Assembly (NCBI GenBank): GCA_036499395.1
Contig: DASYDW010000068.1
Coordinates: 124,001 to 188,000, forward strand
Direction of reading: 5' to 3'
Length of the DNA: 64,000 nucleotides
Source: Pirellulales bacterium
GTDB lineage: Bacteria > Planctomycetota > Planctomycetia > Pirellulales > JACPPG01
The notes below the pieces were generated by a model. That model did no database searches. It was not told the origin of the DNA and saw only the letters and a program-made list of their open reading frames with translations. The position numbers were made by a program, and so were the translations under genes. This document shows positions 18,154 to 27,955 of the stretch, piece after piece. Every line of letters begins with the position of its first letter. Within the stretch, counting starts at the first letter, position 1.

Positions 18154-19581
18154 ATGACATCTATTGATCCGCGCCGAAATTCGATCGCCTGCCATTCGGA
18201 CCATATTCAACTGCGCCACGGCGGCGTCCATTGTACAAGTTTGGCATTTCTCTGCGGGCTGGTTTTCATTTTCCTGGCGGCAGCGGGCAATTCCGGAATC
18301 GCAGCGGATCGGCTTGCGGAAGTGCAGGGCCAGCACACGTGGCCACAATGGCGAGGCCCCGGCAGTCGGGCTGTTCTAGGCACCGACACGCTTCCCAATC
18401 CGTGGCCCAGCGGTGCGCCGAAGCGCTTATGGCACGCGCCGCTCGGCACAGGCTGGTCCAGTCCCGTCGTCGCTGACGGGCGGGTCTTTATTACCGATCG
18501 AACCGACGGCACGGAACGCATGTTGGCCTTTGATGCCGACACCGGGCGCGAGATCTGGGCCGAGGGGCACGCGGTCGATTTTGATCCGCATCCGGTCGGC
18601 CGGCAACACGGCAATGGGCCGAAGGCGACTCCGCTCGTGGACGAGGACAAGGTTTATGCAGTGGGGATCGCCGGTCGGCTCGAATGCCGTAAAGCGACGG
18701 ACGGCGCACTTATTTGGGAGGTCAACTATCCCGCGATGTTTGGCGAGCCGCGCCCGCTGCCGGGTGGTAAAGCGCGGGTGAACGGCACGACCGATGTCAC
18801 GGTGCCGCTGGGGAACGGCAAAGGGGGGCCGGTTCCGCTCTTTGGATATACGGGTTCACCAACACTGAGTGGAAACTCGTTGGTGACCCCAGTCGGCGGC
18901 GAACGCGGCGGGACGATTATCGCTTTCGATAAGAACACGGGCCGCCCTGTCTGGAGGGCGCTTGATGAAAATGTTTCGTATTCGTCGCCTGTCATTGCGC
19001 AGTTCGACGGAGTCGTGCAAGTCGTCGTGATGACCGGGCCACGCGTGGTTGGCCTGGCGACCGAGACGGGCGCACTTTTATGGAGCCATCCGTTTCAGAT
19101 TCAATATGACGAAAGTATCAGTACGCCAGCCATTGGGCCTGGCATGGTTCTGATTACGGCAACCGGCCGTCCACTGACGGCACTTCGTATTAGTCACGAC
19201 GGAGGAAAATGGACGAAGCAGGTCGCATGGACGAATGAAATCCTGTCGAGCTACCTGTCGAGCACGGTTGTCGCAGGCGATTACGTTTACGGCATGAACG
19301 ACGGCGGCGAGTTTTCCTGTTTGCGTCTCGCCGATGGGAAGGCCCTATGGACGGGCGGGAACGAGGGGTATTATTCGTCGCCGATCGTGGCGGGGCAGCG
19401 GCTGTTTGCGCTCAACGAGCGAGGCCGGCTGACGGTGCTCGGCTTGGGGCCCGAAGCGTATCGAGAGATGGGGGCAAGCCAACTCACCAAGGGCGAGACG
19501 TGGACCATGCCCGCGATCGTGGGAAGCCGGATCTACGTACGCAGCAAAGAAGGGCTGAGCTGCTTTGAAACGCAGCCGTGA
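18154..19581 (+). CDS. Exported PQQ-binding-like beta-propeller protein
   Basis: A 475-residue protein. A signal-like hydrophobic segment (about 28-48, TSLAFLCGLVFIFLAAAG) follows a basic N-terminus. The mature part opens with WPQWRGP, the hallmark of the planctomycete PQQ-like outer-membrane-assembly-type propellers, and then shows repeated blade motifs (LLWSHPFQI, RPVWRALD, ALWTGGN). Family members look like PQQ dehydrogenase or BamB propellers but lack an obvious dehydrogenase active site here. It is probably a periplasmic binding or scaffold protein. The start was chosen downstream of a perfect -10 box; it is a single-gene unit. Confidence 0.8.
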   Translation: MTSIDPRRNSIACHSDHIQLRHGGVHCTSLAFLCGLVFIFLAAAGNSGIAADRLAEVQGQHTWPQWRGPGSRAVLGTDTLPNPWPSGAPKRLWHAPLGTGWSSPVVADGRVFITDRTDGTERMLAFDADTGREIWAEGHAVDFDPHPVGRQHGNGPKATPLVDEDKVYAVGIAGRLECRKATDGALIWEVNYPAMFGEPRPLPGGKARVNGTTDVTVPLGNGKGGPVPLFGYTGSPTLSGNSLVTPVGGERGGTIIAFDKNTGRPVWRALDENVSYSSPVIAQFDGVVQVVVMTGPRVVGLATETGALLWSHPFQIQYDESISTPAIGPGMVLITATGRPLTALRISHDGGKWTKQVAWTNEILSSYLSSTVVAGDYVYGMNDGGEFSCLRLADGKALWTGGNEGYYSSPIVAGQRLFALNERGRLTVLGLGPEAYREMGASQLTKGETWTMPAIVGSRIYVRSKEGLSCFETQP

Positions 19582-19642
19582 GCGATCGGAAAACCGCGAT
19601 CCGATGAATTAGCGAGCAACTGAATTAACGAATAACAAAGCC

Positions 19643-19684
19643 CGGCGGAGACGGACGACGAACGCTTTCGCCGCGACTCCGCCG
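19643..19684 (-). terminator. Possible terminator between convergent genes
   Basis: CGGCGGAG and CTCCGCCG form an eight-base inverted repeat with a 26-base interior between the convergent PQQ gene and alpha-CTD gene. On the minus strand the second arm is followed by GGCTTTGTTATT, a loose T-rich tail. Confidence 0.4.
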
Positions 19685-19729
19685 AGCCTCGTTGGTCGCT
19701 TGTACTGTGGGCCCGCGAATTGACGCGTA

Positions 19730-20002
19730 TTAAGCGGGGACCGCTTGCGGCTTGCAGCGGCGGGCAAAGCCGATGCTGGCCAGCGCCTTGTAGACCTCGT
19801 CGAGCGTTTTCTCGCCGAAGTTCGAGATACTGAGCAAATCTTCGCGCGTACACTGCAGGAGATCATGCACGGTAAAGATGCCGCGCTCTTCCAGACAGTT
19901 CGTGGTGCGCACCGAGAGGCCGATCTCGGCGGTGCTCATTTCCAGGCGTTCGGTCAGTTCCTTGGCCTTCTCGTCGACGGCGCTTAAAGGAATGCGCGTC
20001 AT
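19730..20002 (-). CDS. Free-standing RNA polymerase alpha C-terminal-domain protein
   Basis: A 90-residue protein consisting almost entirely of an alpha-CTD (helix-hairpin-helix) fold. Residues 28-78 align by eye with RpoA-CTD: GLSVRTTNCLEERGI corresponds to LTVRSANCLKAEAI, keeping the DNA-contact Arg (residue 32) and Asn (35) and the Cys (36). NFGEKTLDEV corresponds to NLGKKSLTEI, keeping Gly63 and Lys65. There is no alpha-NTD, so it cannot assemble into core polymerase in the normal way. Its start has GGGAGGG at good spacing. It may bind UP-element-like DNA or compete with true alpha-CTD. It is divergent from pcrA. Confidence 0.85.
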   Translation of the reverse strand: MTRIPLSAVDEKAKELTERLEMSTAEIGLSVRTTNCLEERGIFTVHDLLQCTREDLLSISNFGEKTLDEVYKALASIGFARRCKPQAVPA

Positions 20003-20366
20003 GGGTTCCCTCCCTAGAGTTTGCATTAACGATGGGCGGCGGCATCCATGCCAGAAGCCGTCACCGGCAACTAAGTCGAGCGTGAGTATAGCGAGGGAGA
20101 GCGCTTTTCGCCTAGCAATTTTTGCCGACTTGTAATAATGCAGTGCTAGCACGTCAAGCGAATGGAGTGCTGTCCGAAGCGCGATCGATGATGATGATGT
20201 GTCGTTACGTCGCGCTTGGGTCGACCACAAAAACGCGTGCGGTGATGTTTCCCAAGGGGGCGGCACAGCGTGCGAGCCCCATCACAAAATCGCGGCAAAT
20301 GCCTATAATTCTGAGGGTCGTTGGCCCTGCATTTCGTCCGATTTTGAGTTCACGAAAGGCGCAGCG
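20003..20366. other. Divergent intergenic region, alpha-CTD gene / pcrA
   Basis: 364 bases without a supported gene. It contains the promoter region for both flanking genes, including a perfect TATAAT at 20304-20309 on the plus strand. Short open frames here show no ribosome binding site and no recognisable protein. Confidence 0.6.
20304..20309 (+). promoter_or_regulatory. Perfect -10 element before pcrA
   Basis: TATAAT 58 bases before the TTG start of the helicase gene. No TTG-type -35 lies at the standard distance. Because transcription would begin near 20316, it argues against an upstream ATG at 20199. Confidence 0.45.
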
Positions 20367-22724
20367 TTGAAGGATTTGTTCAAAGGGCTGACCGACGCTC
20401 AGCGGACCGCCGTCGAGCACATCACGGGGCCGCTCTTGATTTTGGCAGGCCCTGGCAGCGGCAAGACCCGCGTGGTAACGCACCGCATCGCGAATATGCT
20501 CCGCGAGGGGATCCCGCCGCGCAGCATTCTGGCGCTGACATTTACGAACAAGGCAGCCGACGAGATGCGCAATCGCGTCGACATGCTAGCGCCTGGGCAG
20601 CCGGTAATGCTCAGCACCTTTCATCGCTTTTGCGCGCGGCTGCTGCGCGAGTTCGCCTCGTTAGTCGGGCTGCGCGAGAACTACACGATCTACGACACGT
20701 CGGACAGTTTGCAGGCCTTGCGACGTTCGATCGATGAATTGCAGATCGACGCGACGCATTACACGCCGCAACAGATCGCGGCCGTGATATCGAACGCCAA
20801 GAATCGCCTGGTGACGGCCGAACAGTTCGCCGCGCGCCCCGGAAATCCGCTGGCCAGCATCGTGGCCCGGGTCTACCCGGCGTATCAATCGCGGTTGTTG
20901 AACTCGAGCGCTGTCGATTTCGATGATCTGCTGGTCCACACCGTGACGCTGCTGCACGAGCATCCCGAGGTCCGCACCGAGTTGGACGCGCGCTATCGCT
21001 ACATCATGGTTGATGAATACCAGGACACGAACCTGGCCCAATACAAGATTGTGCGCGCGCTGTCGGTCGACTATCCGAATCTGGCTGTGACGGGAGACCC
21101 CGATCAATCGATTTACGGCTGGCGCGGCGCGAACCTAAGCAATATCCTGGAATTCGAGCGGGACTTTCCGGACGTCGAAATCGTGCGGCTCGAGCAGAAT
21201 TACCGCAGCACCAAGCGAATTCTGAGCGTCGCGGCGCAATTGATCACCAACAACAAGCGCCGCAAGCATAAGGACTTGTTCACGGATAACCAGGAAGGGG
21301 CTCCGGTCCGCTTTGTCCGCTATGCAACCCAACGGACCGAGGCCGAGACGATCGCCGCCCGGATCGCCACCGAAGTAAGGGCAGGCCGCCGCCGGCCTCG
21401 CGATTTCGCGATCTTTTACCGTGTCAATGCGCTGTCGCGCGTGTTCGAGTTCGCGCTGCGGGATCAGGGCATTCCGTATCAGATCGTGAACGGCTTGGAG
21501 TTTTTTCAGCGGAAAGAGATTAAAGACGTTCTGGCCTATTTGCTGCTGATTAACAATCCGCGCGATGACGTGGCCTTTTTTCGGGTTGTTAATACGCCCA
21601 CGCGCGGCATCGGCAAGACGACGCTCGAGAAACTGGCGCGGCACGCGAATCAATATCGCTTGACGCTGCTCGATGCGGCCCGCGAGAGCGGCGTGGTCGA
21701 AGGTCTGCAAAAGAAGACGGCCTTGGTCGTGGGACGCTTCGTCGCGATGATCGATCGTCTGGTGGCCTTATCCAGCGGCTCAGTGGAAGAAATTCTAGGA
21801 CACGTGCTGGCCGAGACTGGCTATCGCGAGTACCTGGCCAACAGTGAACTCGAGGAAGATCAGGAGCGGCTGGCCAATATCGAAGAATTGCTCACCGCGG
21901 CCCGACAGTTCGACGAGCGGCACGCGGGCGATTCGCGCCTGGGAGACTTTCTCGAAGAGGCGAGCCTTACTTCCGACACCGACGCTTGGGAGTCGGACGT
22001 CGATCGCGTGACGCTGATGACGCTGCATGCATCGAAGGGGTTGGAATTCCCCGTCGTGCATTTGGTGGCCGTGGAAGACGGATTAATTCCGCACGAACGC
22101 AGCCGGAATGAGGCGGACGACCTGGAAGAGGAACGGCGGCTGTTGTTTGTCGGAATCACGCGTGCGCAGCAGGAATTGCACCTGAGCCTGGCGCAAAGCC
22201 GCGAGTTCCGCGGTTTGCGTCGCATGACCATTCCCAGCATGTTTCTGTTCGAGTTGCCGCTGGAGGAAATCGAGCAAACCGAAGAAACCTGGTTGGATCC
22301 GATGGCCGCTGCGAATTACTCGCCGAGTCACGCTGATGACGACGTGAGCCAAGTCGCGCCGGACGACGAAGGGGACGACGTATCGTTCGATTTCGGAGCT
22401 TCGGAGCAATCGTCGTCGCACGATCCTGAGCAATCGGTTCCGAGTCCGGCCGTGGCGCGTCCAGTAGGGCCGGCCTGGCATGGTAAATCGTTGCAGACGG
22501 CCGCCGAGCTGTTGGCGGATGCGGCGCCGCTGTCACCGAGCCTTGCACCGGATGCATTTTTTCAGGGGATGTTGGTTCGTCATCCTGAATACGGACTGGG
22601 AAAGGTCGTCGCGCTGTCCGGCAGCGGACTGCGACGCACGGCGACCGTGGCGTTCATCGCGGGTGCCGGCCAGAAGAAATTCGTGGTCAGCCAAAGTGCG
22701 CTGCGCCCCGCGAAAGCGACGTAA
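20367..22724 (+). CDS. pcrA: ATP-dependent DNA helicase PcrA/UvrD
   Basis: A 785-residue superfamily 1A helicase that unwinds DNA 3' to 5' in nucleotide-excision repair, mismatch repair and replication restart. Motifs in order: Q-motif LTDAQRTAV, motif I AGPGSGKT (27-34), Ia TFTNKAADEM, II VDEYQDTN, III GDPDQSIYGWRGA, IV QNYRST, V LMTLHASKGLEF and VI GITRAQQELHL. The C-terminus (VRHPEYGLGKVVALSG onward) is the Tudor-like domain that in PcrA contacts RNA polymerase. The start is TTG, chosen because GAAAGG precedes it and the next residues (KDLFKGLTDAQ) give the normal N-terminus. About 100 residues between motif VI and the Tudor domain are acidic and Ser-rich. Confidence 0.93.
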   Translation: MKDLFKGLTDAQRTAVEHITGPLLILAGPGSGKTRVVTHRIANMLREGIPPRSILALTFTNKAADEMRNRVDMLAPGQPVMLSTFHRFCARLLREFASLVGLRENYTIYDTSDSLQALRRSIDELQIDATHYTPQQIAAVISNAKNRLVTAEQFAARPGNPLASIVARVYPAYQSRLLNSSAVDFDDLLVHTVTLLHEHPEVRTELDARYRYIMVDEYQDTNLAQYKIVRALSVDYPNLAVTGDPDQSIYGWRGANLSNILEFERDFPDVEIVRLEQNYRSTKRILSVAAQLITNNKRRKHKDLFTDNQEGAPVRFVRYATQRTEAETIAARIATEVRAGRRRPRDFAIFYRVNALSRVFEFALRDQGIPYQIVNGLEFFQRKEIKDVLAYLLLINNPRDDVAFFRVVNTPTRGIGKTTLEKLARHANQYRLTLLDAARESGVVEGLQKKTALVVGRFVAMIDRLVALSSGSVEEILGHVLAETGYREYLANSELEEDQERLANIEELLTAARQFDERHAGDSRLGDFLEEASLTSDTDAWESDVDRVTLMTLHASKGLEFPVVHLVAVEDGLIPHERSRNEADDLEEERRLLFVGITRAQQELHLSLAQSREFRGLRRMTIPSMFLFELPLEEIEQTEETWLDPMAAANYSPSHADDDVSQVAPDDEGDDVSFDFGASEQSSSHDPEQSVPSPAVARPVGPAWHGKSLQTAAELLADAAPLSPSLAPDAFFQGMLVRHPEYGLGKVVALSGSGLRRTATVAFIAGAGQKKFVVSQSALRPAKAT

Positions 22725-22800
22725 GAATCGCGGCGAGTTGGCCTCTGCGGAATGCCAGCGATTTTCGAGAATAGTCGCGCGAAAGACAGGCAGGCTCTGG

Positions 22801-24084
22801 CTAGTTTTGCGGCGCCTGATACTTGACGCGCCCGCCGACCAGGACGGTTTCAGCACGGCCGGTCAGGTTCCAGCCGTTGAACGGGGAATTGCTGCTCTTC
22901 GAGGCGAAGCGGCTGGCGTCGACTTGCCACTTGCGTTGCGGGTCGATGATCGTGACGTCGGCATCGGCGCCGATGGCCAGGGTTCCCTTTTCCAGTCCCA
23001 AGACGCGGGCCGGATTGATCGTCATCTTGGCGATCGCCTGCGGCCAGGTCAGGATGCCGGGCTCGATCAGCTTCGTCACGACCAGTGCGAGCGCCGTTTC
23101 CAGCCCAACGATGCCGAACGGTGCTCGGTCGAGCTCCTGCATTTTCTTTTCCAAGGCATGCGGTGCGTGATCGGTACAGATGACGTCGATCGTGCCGTCG
23201 ACCAATCCTTCGATGCAGCCGGCCACGTCGCGGGCCGCGCGTAGCGGCGGGCTCATTTTGCAATTCGAATCGAATGTGCGCAGGCATTCATCCGTCAGCG
23301 TGAAATGATGCGGACAGACTTCCGTCGTCACGCGCACGTTGCGACGCTTTGCCCGACGGACCAGCTCGACGCTGCCTTGCGTGGAAATGTGCATGACATG
23401 AATGCGGCCACCCGTGGCCTCGGCCAGCAGAATGTCGCGCGCCACCATCGCATCCTCGGCGGCGGCCGGCATGCCGGCCAGACCCAAAAGCAGCGAAACC
23501 GCTCCTTCGTGCATGACGCCGCCGCTGGTTAGCTCGCGCACTTCGGCGTGATTCAGGATCGGCTTGTCGAACATCGAAGAATATTCGAAAGCCCGGCGCA
23601 TTAGCTCGGCGTCGTAGACGGGCGTACCGTCGTCGGTGAAACCGACGGCGCCGGCCTGCACAAGCTGGCCAATCTCGGCCAGTTCCTTGCCTTCGCGATT
23701 TCGGCTGACGCAGGCCACGACGTAGACGTTGCAATTATCAGCGAGCGCTGCCTGGTGATGCACGAATTCGACCTGCGCCTGCGTATCGAGCGGAGGCTCG
23801 GTGTTCGGCATGCAGGCGATCGAGGTGAATCCGCCGGCTAGTGCTGCGGCCGTGCCGGTGGCGATCGTTTCGTCTTCTTCGCGTCCTGGTTCTCGCAGGT
23901 GAACATGTATGTCGATCAAGCCGGGCGAAACAATCTTACCGCGCGCGTCGAGGATCAGATCCTGCCCATTCGCGGCGACGTCGTAGCCGGCGATGCAGCC
24001 ATCCTCGATCAGCAGGTTGGTGACACGATCCAACTGCTGGCTGGGATCGATGACGCGTCCCCCCTCGATCAAGATGCGTGACAT
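22801..24084 (-). CDS. pyrC: Dihydroorotase (Aquifex/Bacillus type)
   Basis: A 427-residue dihydroorotase, third step of pyrimidine synthesis (carbamoyl-aspartate to dihydroorotate). DIHVHLREPGREEDE supplies His60/His62 and the substrate Arg; CPHHFTL and CTDHAPH supply further zinc ligands and the catalytic Asp. At the position of the carboxylated lysine of other dihydroorotases the sequence reads GFTDDG (Asp151/152), as in the Aquifex-type enzyme, whose members are poorly active alone and act in complex with aspartate transcarbamoylase. The gene follows pyrB by 108 bases, in line with such a complex. Confidence 0.93.
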   Translation of the reverse strand: MSRILIEGGRVIDPSQQLDRVTNLLIEDGCIAGYDVAANGQDLILDARGKIVSPGLIDIHVHLREPGREEDETIATGTAAALAGGFTSIACMPNTEPPLDTQAQVEFVHHQAALADNCNVYVVACVSRNREGKELAEIGQLVQAGAVGFTDDGTPVYDAELMRRAFEYSSMFDKPILNHAEVRELTSGGVMHEGAVSLLLGLAGMPAAAEDAMVARDILLAEATGGRIHVMHISTQGSVELVRRAKRRNVRVTTEVCPHHFTLTDECLRTFDSNCKMSPPLRAARDVAGCIEGLVDGTIDVICTDHAPHALEKKMQELDRAPFGIVGLETALALVVTKLIEPGILTWPQAIAKMTINPARVLGLEKGTLAIGADADVTIIDPQRKWQVDASRFASKSSNSPFNGWNLTGRAETVLVGGRVKYQAPQN

Positions 24085-24192
24085 AAAGGCGCTTTCGCTG
24101 TGGCTAAAGTGACTACTATCGAATTCGATGGGACCAGCATCGAGTCAGGCCCGATGATTCTGCGCTATGCAGTCAATCCATCAGGCACTCGT

Positions 24193-25149
24193 TCATAACG
24201 TGCCGCAAATCAACCACAGTACCGCCATGCGCACGGCCAGTCCGTTCGTGACTTGTTCGAGAATCACCGAATGCGGACCATCCGCCACGTCGGGGGTCAG
24301 TTCCACGCCGCGGTTGATCGGTCCGGGGGCCAGGATCAGGATGTCTTCCTTGGCCTTGGCCAGTCGTTCGCTGTTCATCGCGTACAGCAGGGCGTATTCG
24401 CGGACCGAGGGGAACGGCATGGTCGTTTGACGCTCGAACTGGATGCGCAATAAGTTCAGCACATCGCAGCGCGGCAGAATCTTATCCAAGTCGTGTGATA
24501 CCTCGACACCCACGTCACGCCATAGCGGCGACACCAAGGTCGACGGGCCGCACAGAATCACGTGCGCGCCGAGCTTCTTGAGGCCCCAAATGTTCGAGCG
24601 GGCTGTGCGGCTGTGGGCGATATCACCAACCAGCGCGACGGTCAGCCCTTTGATGCTTCCCAGTTGCTCGCGAATGGTCATGATGTCGAGCAGACCCTGC
24701 GTGGGATGCTCGTGGGGACCGTCCCCGGCGTTAATCACCGCGCAGGAGAGATTTTGGGCCAGCAGATGCGGCGTACCGGGCGTGCGGTGCCGCACGACCA
24801 CCAGGTCGATGCCCATCGCCTCGATATTCTTGGCCGTGTCGATGAAGGTTTCCCCTTTCGACAGGCTGCTGCCCGAGGCCGTGAAATCGACCGTATCGGC
24901 CCCCAGGCGTCGCGCCGCGAGCGAGAAGCTGGTGCGGGTGCGGGTCGAGTTCTCGAAGAACAGGTTCGCGCAGGTCCGCCCGGCGAGTGAGGAGAGCTTC
25001 TTCTTGCAACCGCCGGTTGCTTCCTTGAACGAGACGGCTGTGTCCAGAATCAGCGTGATCTCTTCCGCGGAAAGATCTTCTAAGCCAAGCAAATGCCGCC
25101 GAGTCCAGGCAGCGGGCACGGCGCTTATTTCACCGACCTTGGTGCTCAT
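24193..25149 (-). CDS. pyrB: Aspartate carbamoyltransferase catalytic subunit
   Basis: A 318-residue enzyme joining carbamoyl phosphate and aspartate, the committed step of pyrimidine synthesis. The carbamoyl-phosphate loop [12 protein letters not shown] (Ser68-Thr-Arg-Thr-Arg72), HPTQGLLD, and the aspartate-site GPINRGVE region are all present. The ATG at 25149 was preferred to a start 29 codons upstream that adds a non-conserved tail. No pyrI regulatory subunit lies nearby. It is the first gene of pyrB-pyrC. Confidence 0.93.
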   Translation of the reverse strand: MSTKVGEISAVPAAWTRRHLLGLEDLSAEEITLILDTAVSFKEATGGCKKKLSSLAGRTCANLFFENSTRTRTSFSLAARRLGADTVDFTASGSSLSKGETFIDTAKNIEAMGIDLVVVRHRTPGTPHLLAQNLSCAVINAGDGPHEHPTQGLLDIMTIREQLGSIKGLTVALVGDIAHSRTARSNIWGLKKLGAHVILCGPSTLVSPLWRDVGVEVSHDLDKILPRCDVLNLLRIQFERQTTMPFPSVREYALLYAMNSERLAKAKEDILILAPGPINRGVELTPDVADGPHSVILEQVTNGLAVRMAVLWLICGTL

Positions 25150-25281
25150 TTCGTGGTTCCCCGTGGGCGCAGAGAGTCGGCATCCTGCCGCGCAAACTGT
25201 TGGCACAGATTCTAGCAGCGGGGCAGGGGGCTGCAAGCAATGCCATCTTTCCTCGCCATGGCCCCTGTTAGAATGCGCAAG

Positions 25282-26196
25282 ATGTCTCGGAAGTCACCTA
25301 TTATCGTGCAGATTTCGCTTGAAGACGTGTCGCTCGCCGCTCGTTGGCGGGACGCTTTGGCCGCGAACGATTTGTTCGAAACGCCCTCGGATGTAACGGG
25401 CGAGCGGGCAAGCGGGCAGCTTGGCCGGAAGCGGCCGCCCCACGTCCTGGTCGTTCCGATCGACAGGGTGAGTGACCCTACTTGCCAGGAACTGCTCGCG
25501 CGGCACGGTCAAGGGGTTGTGTTCGTTGGAGATGCGGCGGCAGTGGGTTTCTCGCCGGACACGCTTGCGCGGAATGCGATCGTTTTGCCCGTCGAGGCGA
25601 CGGCCCGAGAAATCGTGCTCGCCTGTCGTTTGCTAGGGGAGAACGTGCGCCTGCGGCGGCGCGCGTTGCGCGAGCGACGCGATCGCCAGCGGCTGCAACG
25701 TCTGGCCGATACCGACCCGCTGACAGGCTTGCTCAATCGCCGCGCCTGGCAACGCGTGCTGCACGCCCAGTTACGAGATGTCGCGACCGCGGGCGTGGTG
25801 CATTGTCTTGCGGTTGTCGATCTGGACTACTTCAAGCAAATCAATGAAACGCAGGGCTACTCGGCGGGGGACCAGGTGCTGATGCAGGTGGCCCAAGCCT
25901 TGCGACAAGGGGTGCGAAGCGGCGATGCGGTCGCCCGGCTGGGAGGCGACGAATTTGGAGTTCTGCTGACCAATATCAGCGAAATCGCTGCGGCCACGAT
26001 CGTCGAGCGGTTGCGGCAGCGGACGACGTCTCGCGCAGAGCCCTCGGACGATGCCGTGACGGCCAGTGTCGGTTACGTTTGCTTCTCGCCCCAGCGTGGG
26101 TTGGGCGAGGCTCTGATCATTGAAGCTGCAGATCAGGCCCTGCGCGCGGCCAAGCTGGCCGGGCGGAACCGTGCCGTGGCCGCGCCGACGATTTAG
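25282..26196 (+). CDS. Diguanylate cyclase with GGDEF domain
   Basis: A 304-residue protein making cyclic di-GMP from two GTP. The C-terminal GGDEF domain starts at [14 protein letters not shown]; the active site is RLGGDEFG, and RSGD five residues before it is an intact RxxD inhibitory I-site. The N-terminal 115 residues ([16 protein letters not shown] to [18 protein letters not shown]) look like a response-regulator-type alpha/beta domain, but I do not see the usual Asp/Asp and phospho-acceptor set, so it may be a pseudo-receiver. A basic helical linker joins the two. Upstream ATGs exist; a TAGAAT box just before 25282 would even allow a leaderless start. Confidence 0.82.
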   Translation: MSRKSPIIVQISLEDVSLAARWRDALAANDLFETPSDVTGERASGQLGRKRPPHVLVVPIDRVSDPTCQELLARHGQGVVFVGDAAAVGFSPDTLARNAIVLPVEATAREIVLACRLLGENVRLRRRALRERRDRQRLQRLADTDPLTGLLNRRAWQRVLHAQLRDVATAGVVHCLAVVDLDYFKQINETQGYSAGDQVLMQVAQALRQGVRSGDAVARLGGDEFGVLLTNISEIAAATIVERLRQRTTSRAEPSDDAVTASVGYVCFSPQRGLGEALIIEAADQALRAAKLAGRNRAVAAPTI

Positions 26197-26222
26197 CAAA
26201 CGTGTCCGAGTTGCTGCGATCG

Positions 26223-27842
26223 CTAAGACGCCACGCGCCACCGCACTTTGAAGAGCCACAGCATGGCGCCGATGAGAGCGCCGATCAGCGCCAAGTCAAA
26301 GGCGACGAAACCGAACCAGACGTTCCAGTTGCCGGCCCGGACGTGGTCGCCGAGCAGTCGGTGGTCCAGCGGCAAACTAAACGCTGCGCCAAACGGTGTC
26401 AGAAACGCGACGCCATCAAGCCATGACGTTGCGCCAATTATGAAGCTGCGGCCAAACTCGACCAGCGCGATCGGGCTCATGAAGAGCAAAGCCATCAACA
26501 GATACGACATCATCATGGCGACGGACGTCTTGCGAAAAACGACTGAGCAGAAGAGTGCCAACGTGGATGTCGTTACCGAGGTCAACAAAACGATCGCGAC
26601 GTAGCCCAGCACCGTCTGCCAGTTCGGCCAGTATGTCGATACTAGTCCGCACGCCAGCACCAGCGGCCACAGCAAAAAACAGGTGAGCACGGTCGCCACG
26701 CGCAACGCGGAAACCAACTTGCCCCACAGGATCTGCCAGGGGGAAAGCAAGGTTACCAGCAGCAGGTCGAGGGTTTCTCGCTCGCGTTCGCTCGTGACGC
26801 TGCCGGCCGAGAACACGGGGCCCACCAACATATTGAACAGGATCACGTAGCTGACATACCACGGCGCCTGATCAGGCCAGAAAAACAGGAAGCCAGCCAT
26901 CATCGGCACGGCCAGCGCCATGCTGACCATGATGACGACGCGCAGCATCAGGGTCCCCTGCGCGAAAATCTCGCTACGCATTTCCTTATCGAAGATCGGA
27001 TTCGCGCCGTCTTCCAGCAGGTCGTCTCGCTTGGCCGGGGCAAAGAGCATGTCCGGGAACTTGTCACGCTGAATGATCAGCCCGACGGCCTGCCGCTGTT
27101 CGGCTTCTTCGTCGACGACTTCTTTCCCTTCGCTGCCGACGTCGGGAGGATGCAACAACCGCCGGCTTGTTGCAACAAAGAGCGGCGTGCAAATCAGCAG
27201 AGTAATGGCAGGCAGCACCGTGACACAGGCGAGTAGCCGCAGCGACGGCTGGTTGGCCAACGCTTGCCAAAAGAACAAGCCTGCGAGTGCCAACGGAAGC
27301 ACCAGCAGATAGGACACGACCAATGAGGACGACGTGCGGCGGAAATAACTGCTGGCGGCCAAGCTGATCATGCCGAAGGTGATCGTCGACAGAATCACTG
27401 CCAGATATACGGCCAGTACCTCGTAGAGAGACACTCCGCCCAGCGGCAGGCAGAGCATCACGATCGGCAGGCTACAGAAGATCAGCACGGCCAGGTGGGT
27501 CAGCGAGGCTAGCAACTTGCCCAGCACGATCGCCTCGGGGCGCAAGGGGCTGGCCAACAGCATTTCGTAGCTCTTGCGTTCCTTCTCGCCGGTAATTGCG
27601 CCGGCCGCAAAGCTGGGGGCCATCAACGAGGCGAGCAAGTACTGTTCGAGGAAGATCAGCTCGACCAGGGTCTTGCCGTCCTCGGGATTGGCGCTCATGT
27701 CGAGGCGTTGCGCCTTGGGCCAGGCGAACATAACCGCGGCGCTCAACAGCAATACGTACGTGAGGAGCAGCAGGAACGCGCGGTTCATCCGCAGGTTTAC
27801 GAGCAGCTCGCGTTGAAGGACGGGATTCTCTCGCAAATACAT
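26223..27842 (-). CDS. ABC-2 type transporter permease, two fused halves
   Basis: A 539-residue protein with about twelve membrane segments arranged as two similar halves. Each half opens with a NPxxxxE(L/M)R-type stretch (ENPVLQRELLVNLR; ANPIFDKEMRSEI), an extracytoplasmic helix, then a cytoplasmic loop with GEKERKSYEMLLASPL or SERERETLDLLLVTLLSP, the typical ABC-2 coupling helix. Fusion of two permease units into one chain fits one ATPase dimer. It lies 114 bases after the ATPase gene in the same operon as the large membrane protein. The substrate is unknown. Confidence 0.85.
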   Translation of the reverse strand: MYLRENPVLQRELLVNLRMNRAFLLLLTYVLLLSAAVMFAWPKAQRLDMSANPEDGKTLVELIFLEQYLLASLMAPSFAAGAITGEKERKSYEMLLASPLRPEAIVLGKLLASLTHLAVLIFCSLPIVMLCLPLGGVSLYEVLAVYLAVILSTITFGMISLAASSYFRRTSSSLVVSYLLVLPLALAGLFFWQALANQPSLRLLACVTVLPAITLLICTPLFVATSRRLLHPPDVGSEGKEVVDEEAEQRQAVGLIIQRDKFPDMLFAPAKRDDLLEDGANPIFDKEMRSEIFAQGTLMLRVVIMVSMALAVPMMAGFLFFWPDQAPWYVSYVILFNMLVGPVFSAGSVTSERERETLDLLLVTLLSPWQILWGKLVSALRVATVLTCFLLWPLVLACGLVSTYWPNWQTVLGYVAIVLLTSVTTSTLALFCSVVFRKTSVAMMMSYLLMALLFMSPIALVEFGRSFIIGATSWLDGVAFLTPFGAAFSLPLDHRLLGDHVRAGNWNVWFGFVAFDLALIGALIGAMLWLFKVRWRVAS

Positions 27843-27955
27843 GGTCGCGCGGCGCCTCGTGTTCCGTTTCCGCGTTCAATCGTCGCCGGGTCTCGTCGTA
27901 ACAAGCCAGGCGGTTTCTCTGTTCTCTTATCGGGGAGATCGCGAGCGCGAGTCGC

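Noticed and set aside
20199..20366. Upstream ATG for PcrA
   Set aside because: Adds 56 residues unlike any helicase, and lies before a perfect -10 box; the TTG with RBS gives the normal N-terminus.
24443..25396. 317-codon plus-strand frame over pyrB
   Set aside because: pyrB has all its motifs on the minus strand; the other frame is a compositional shadow.
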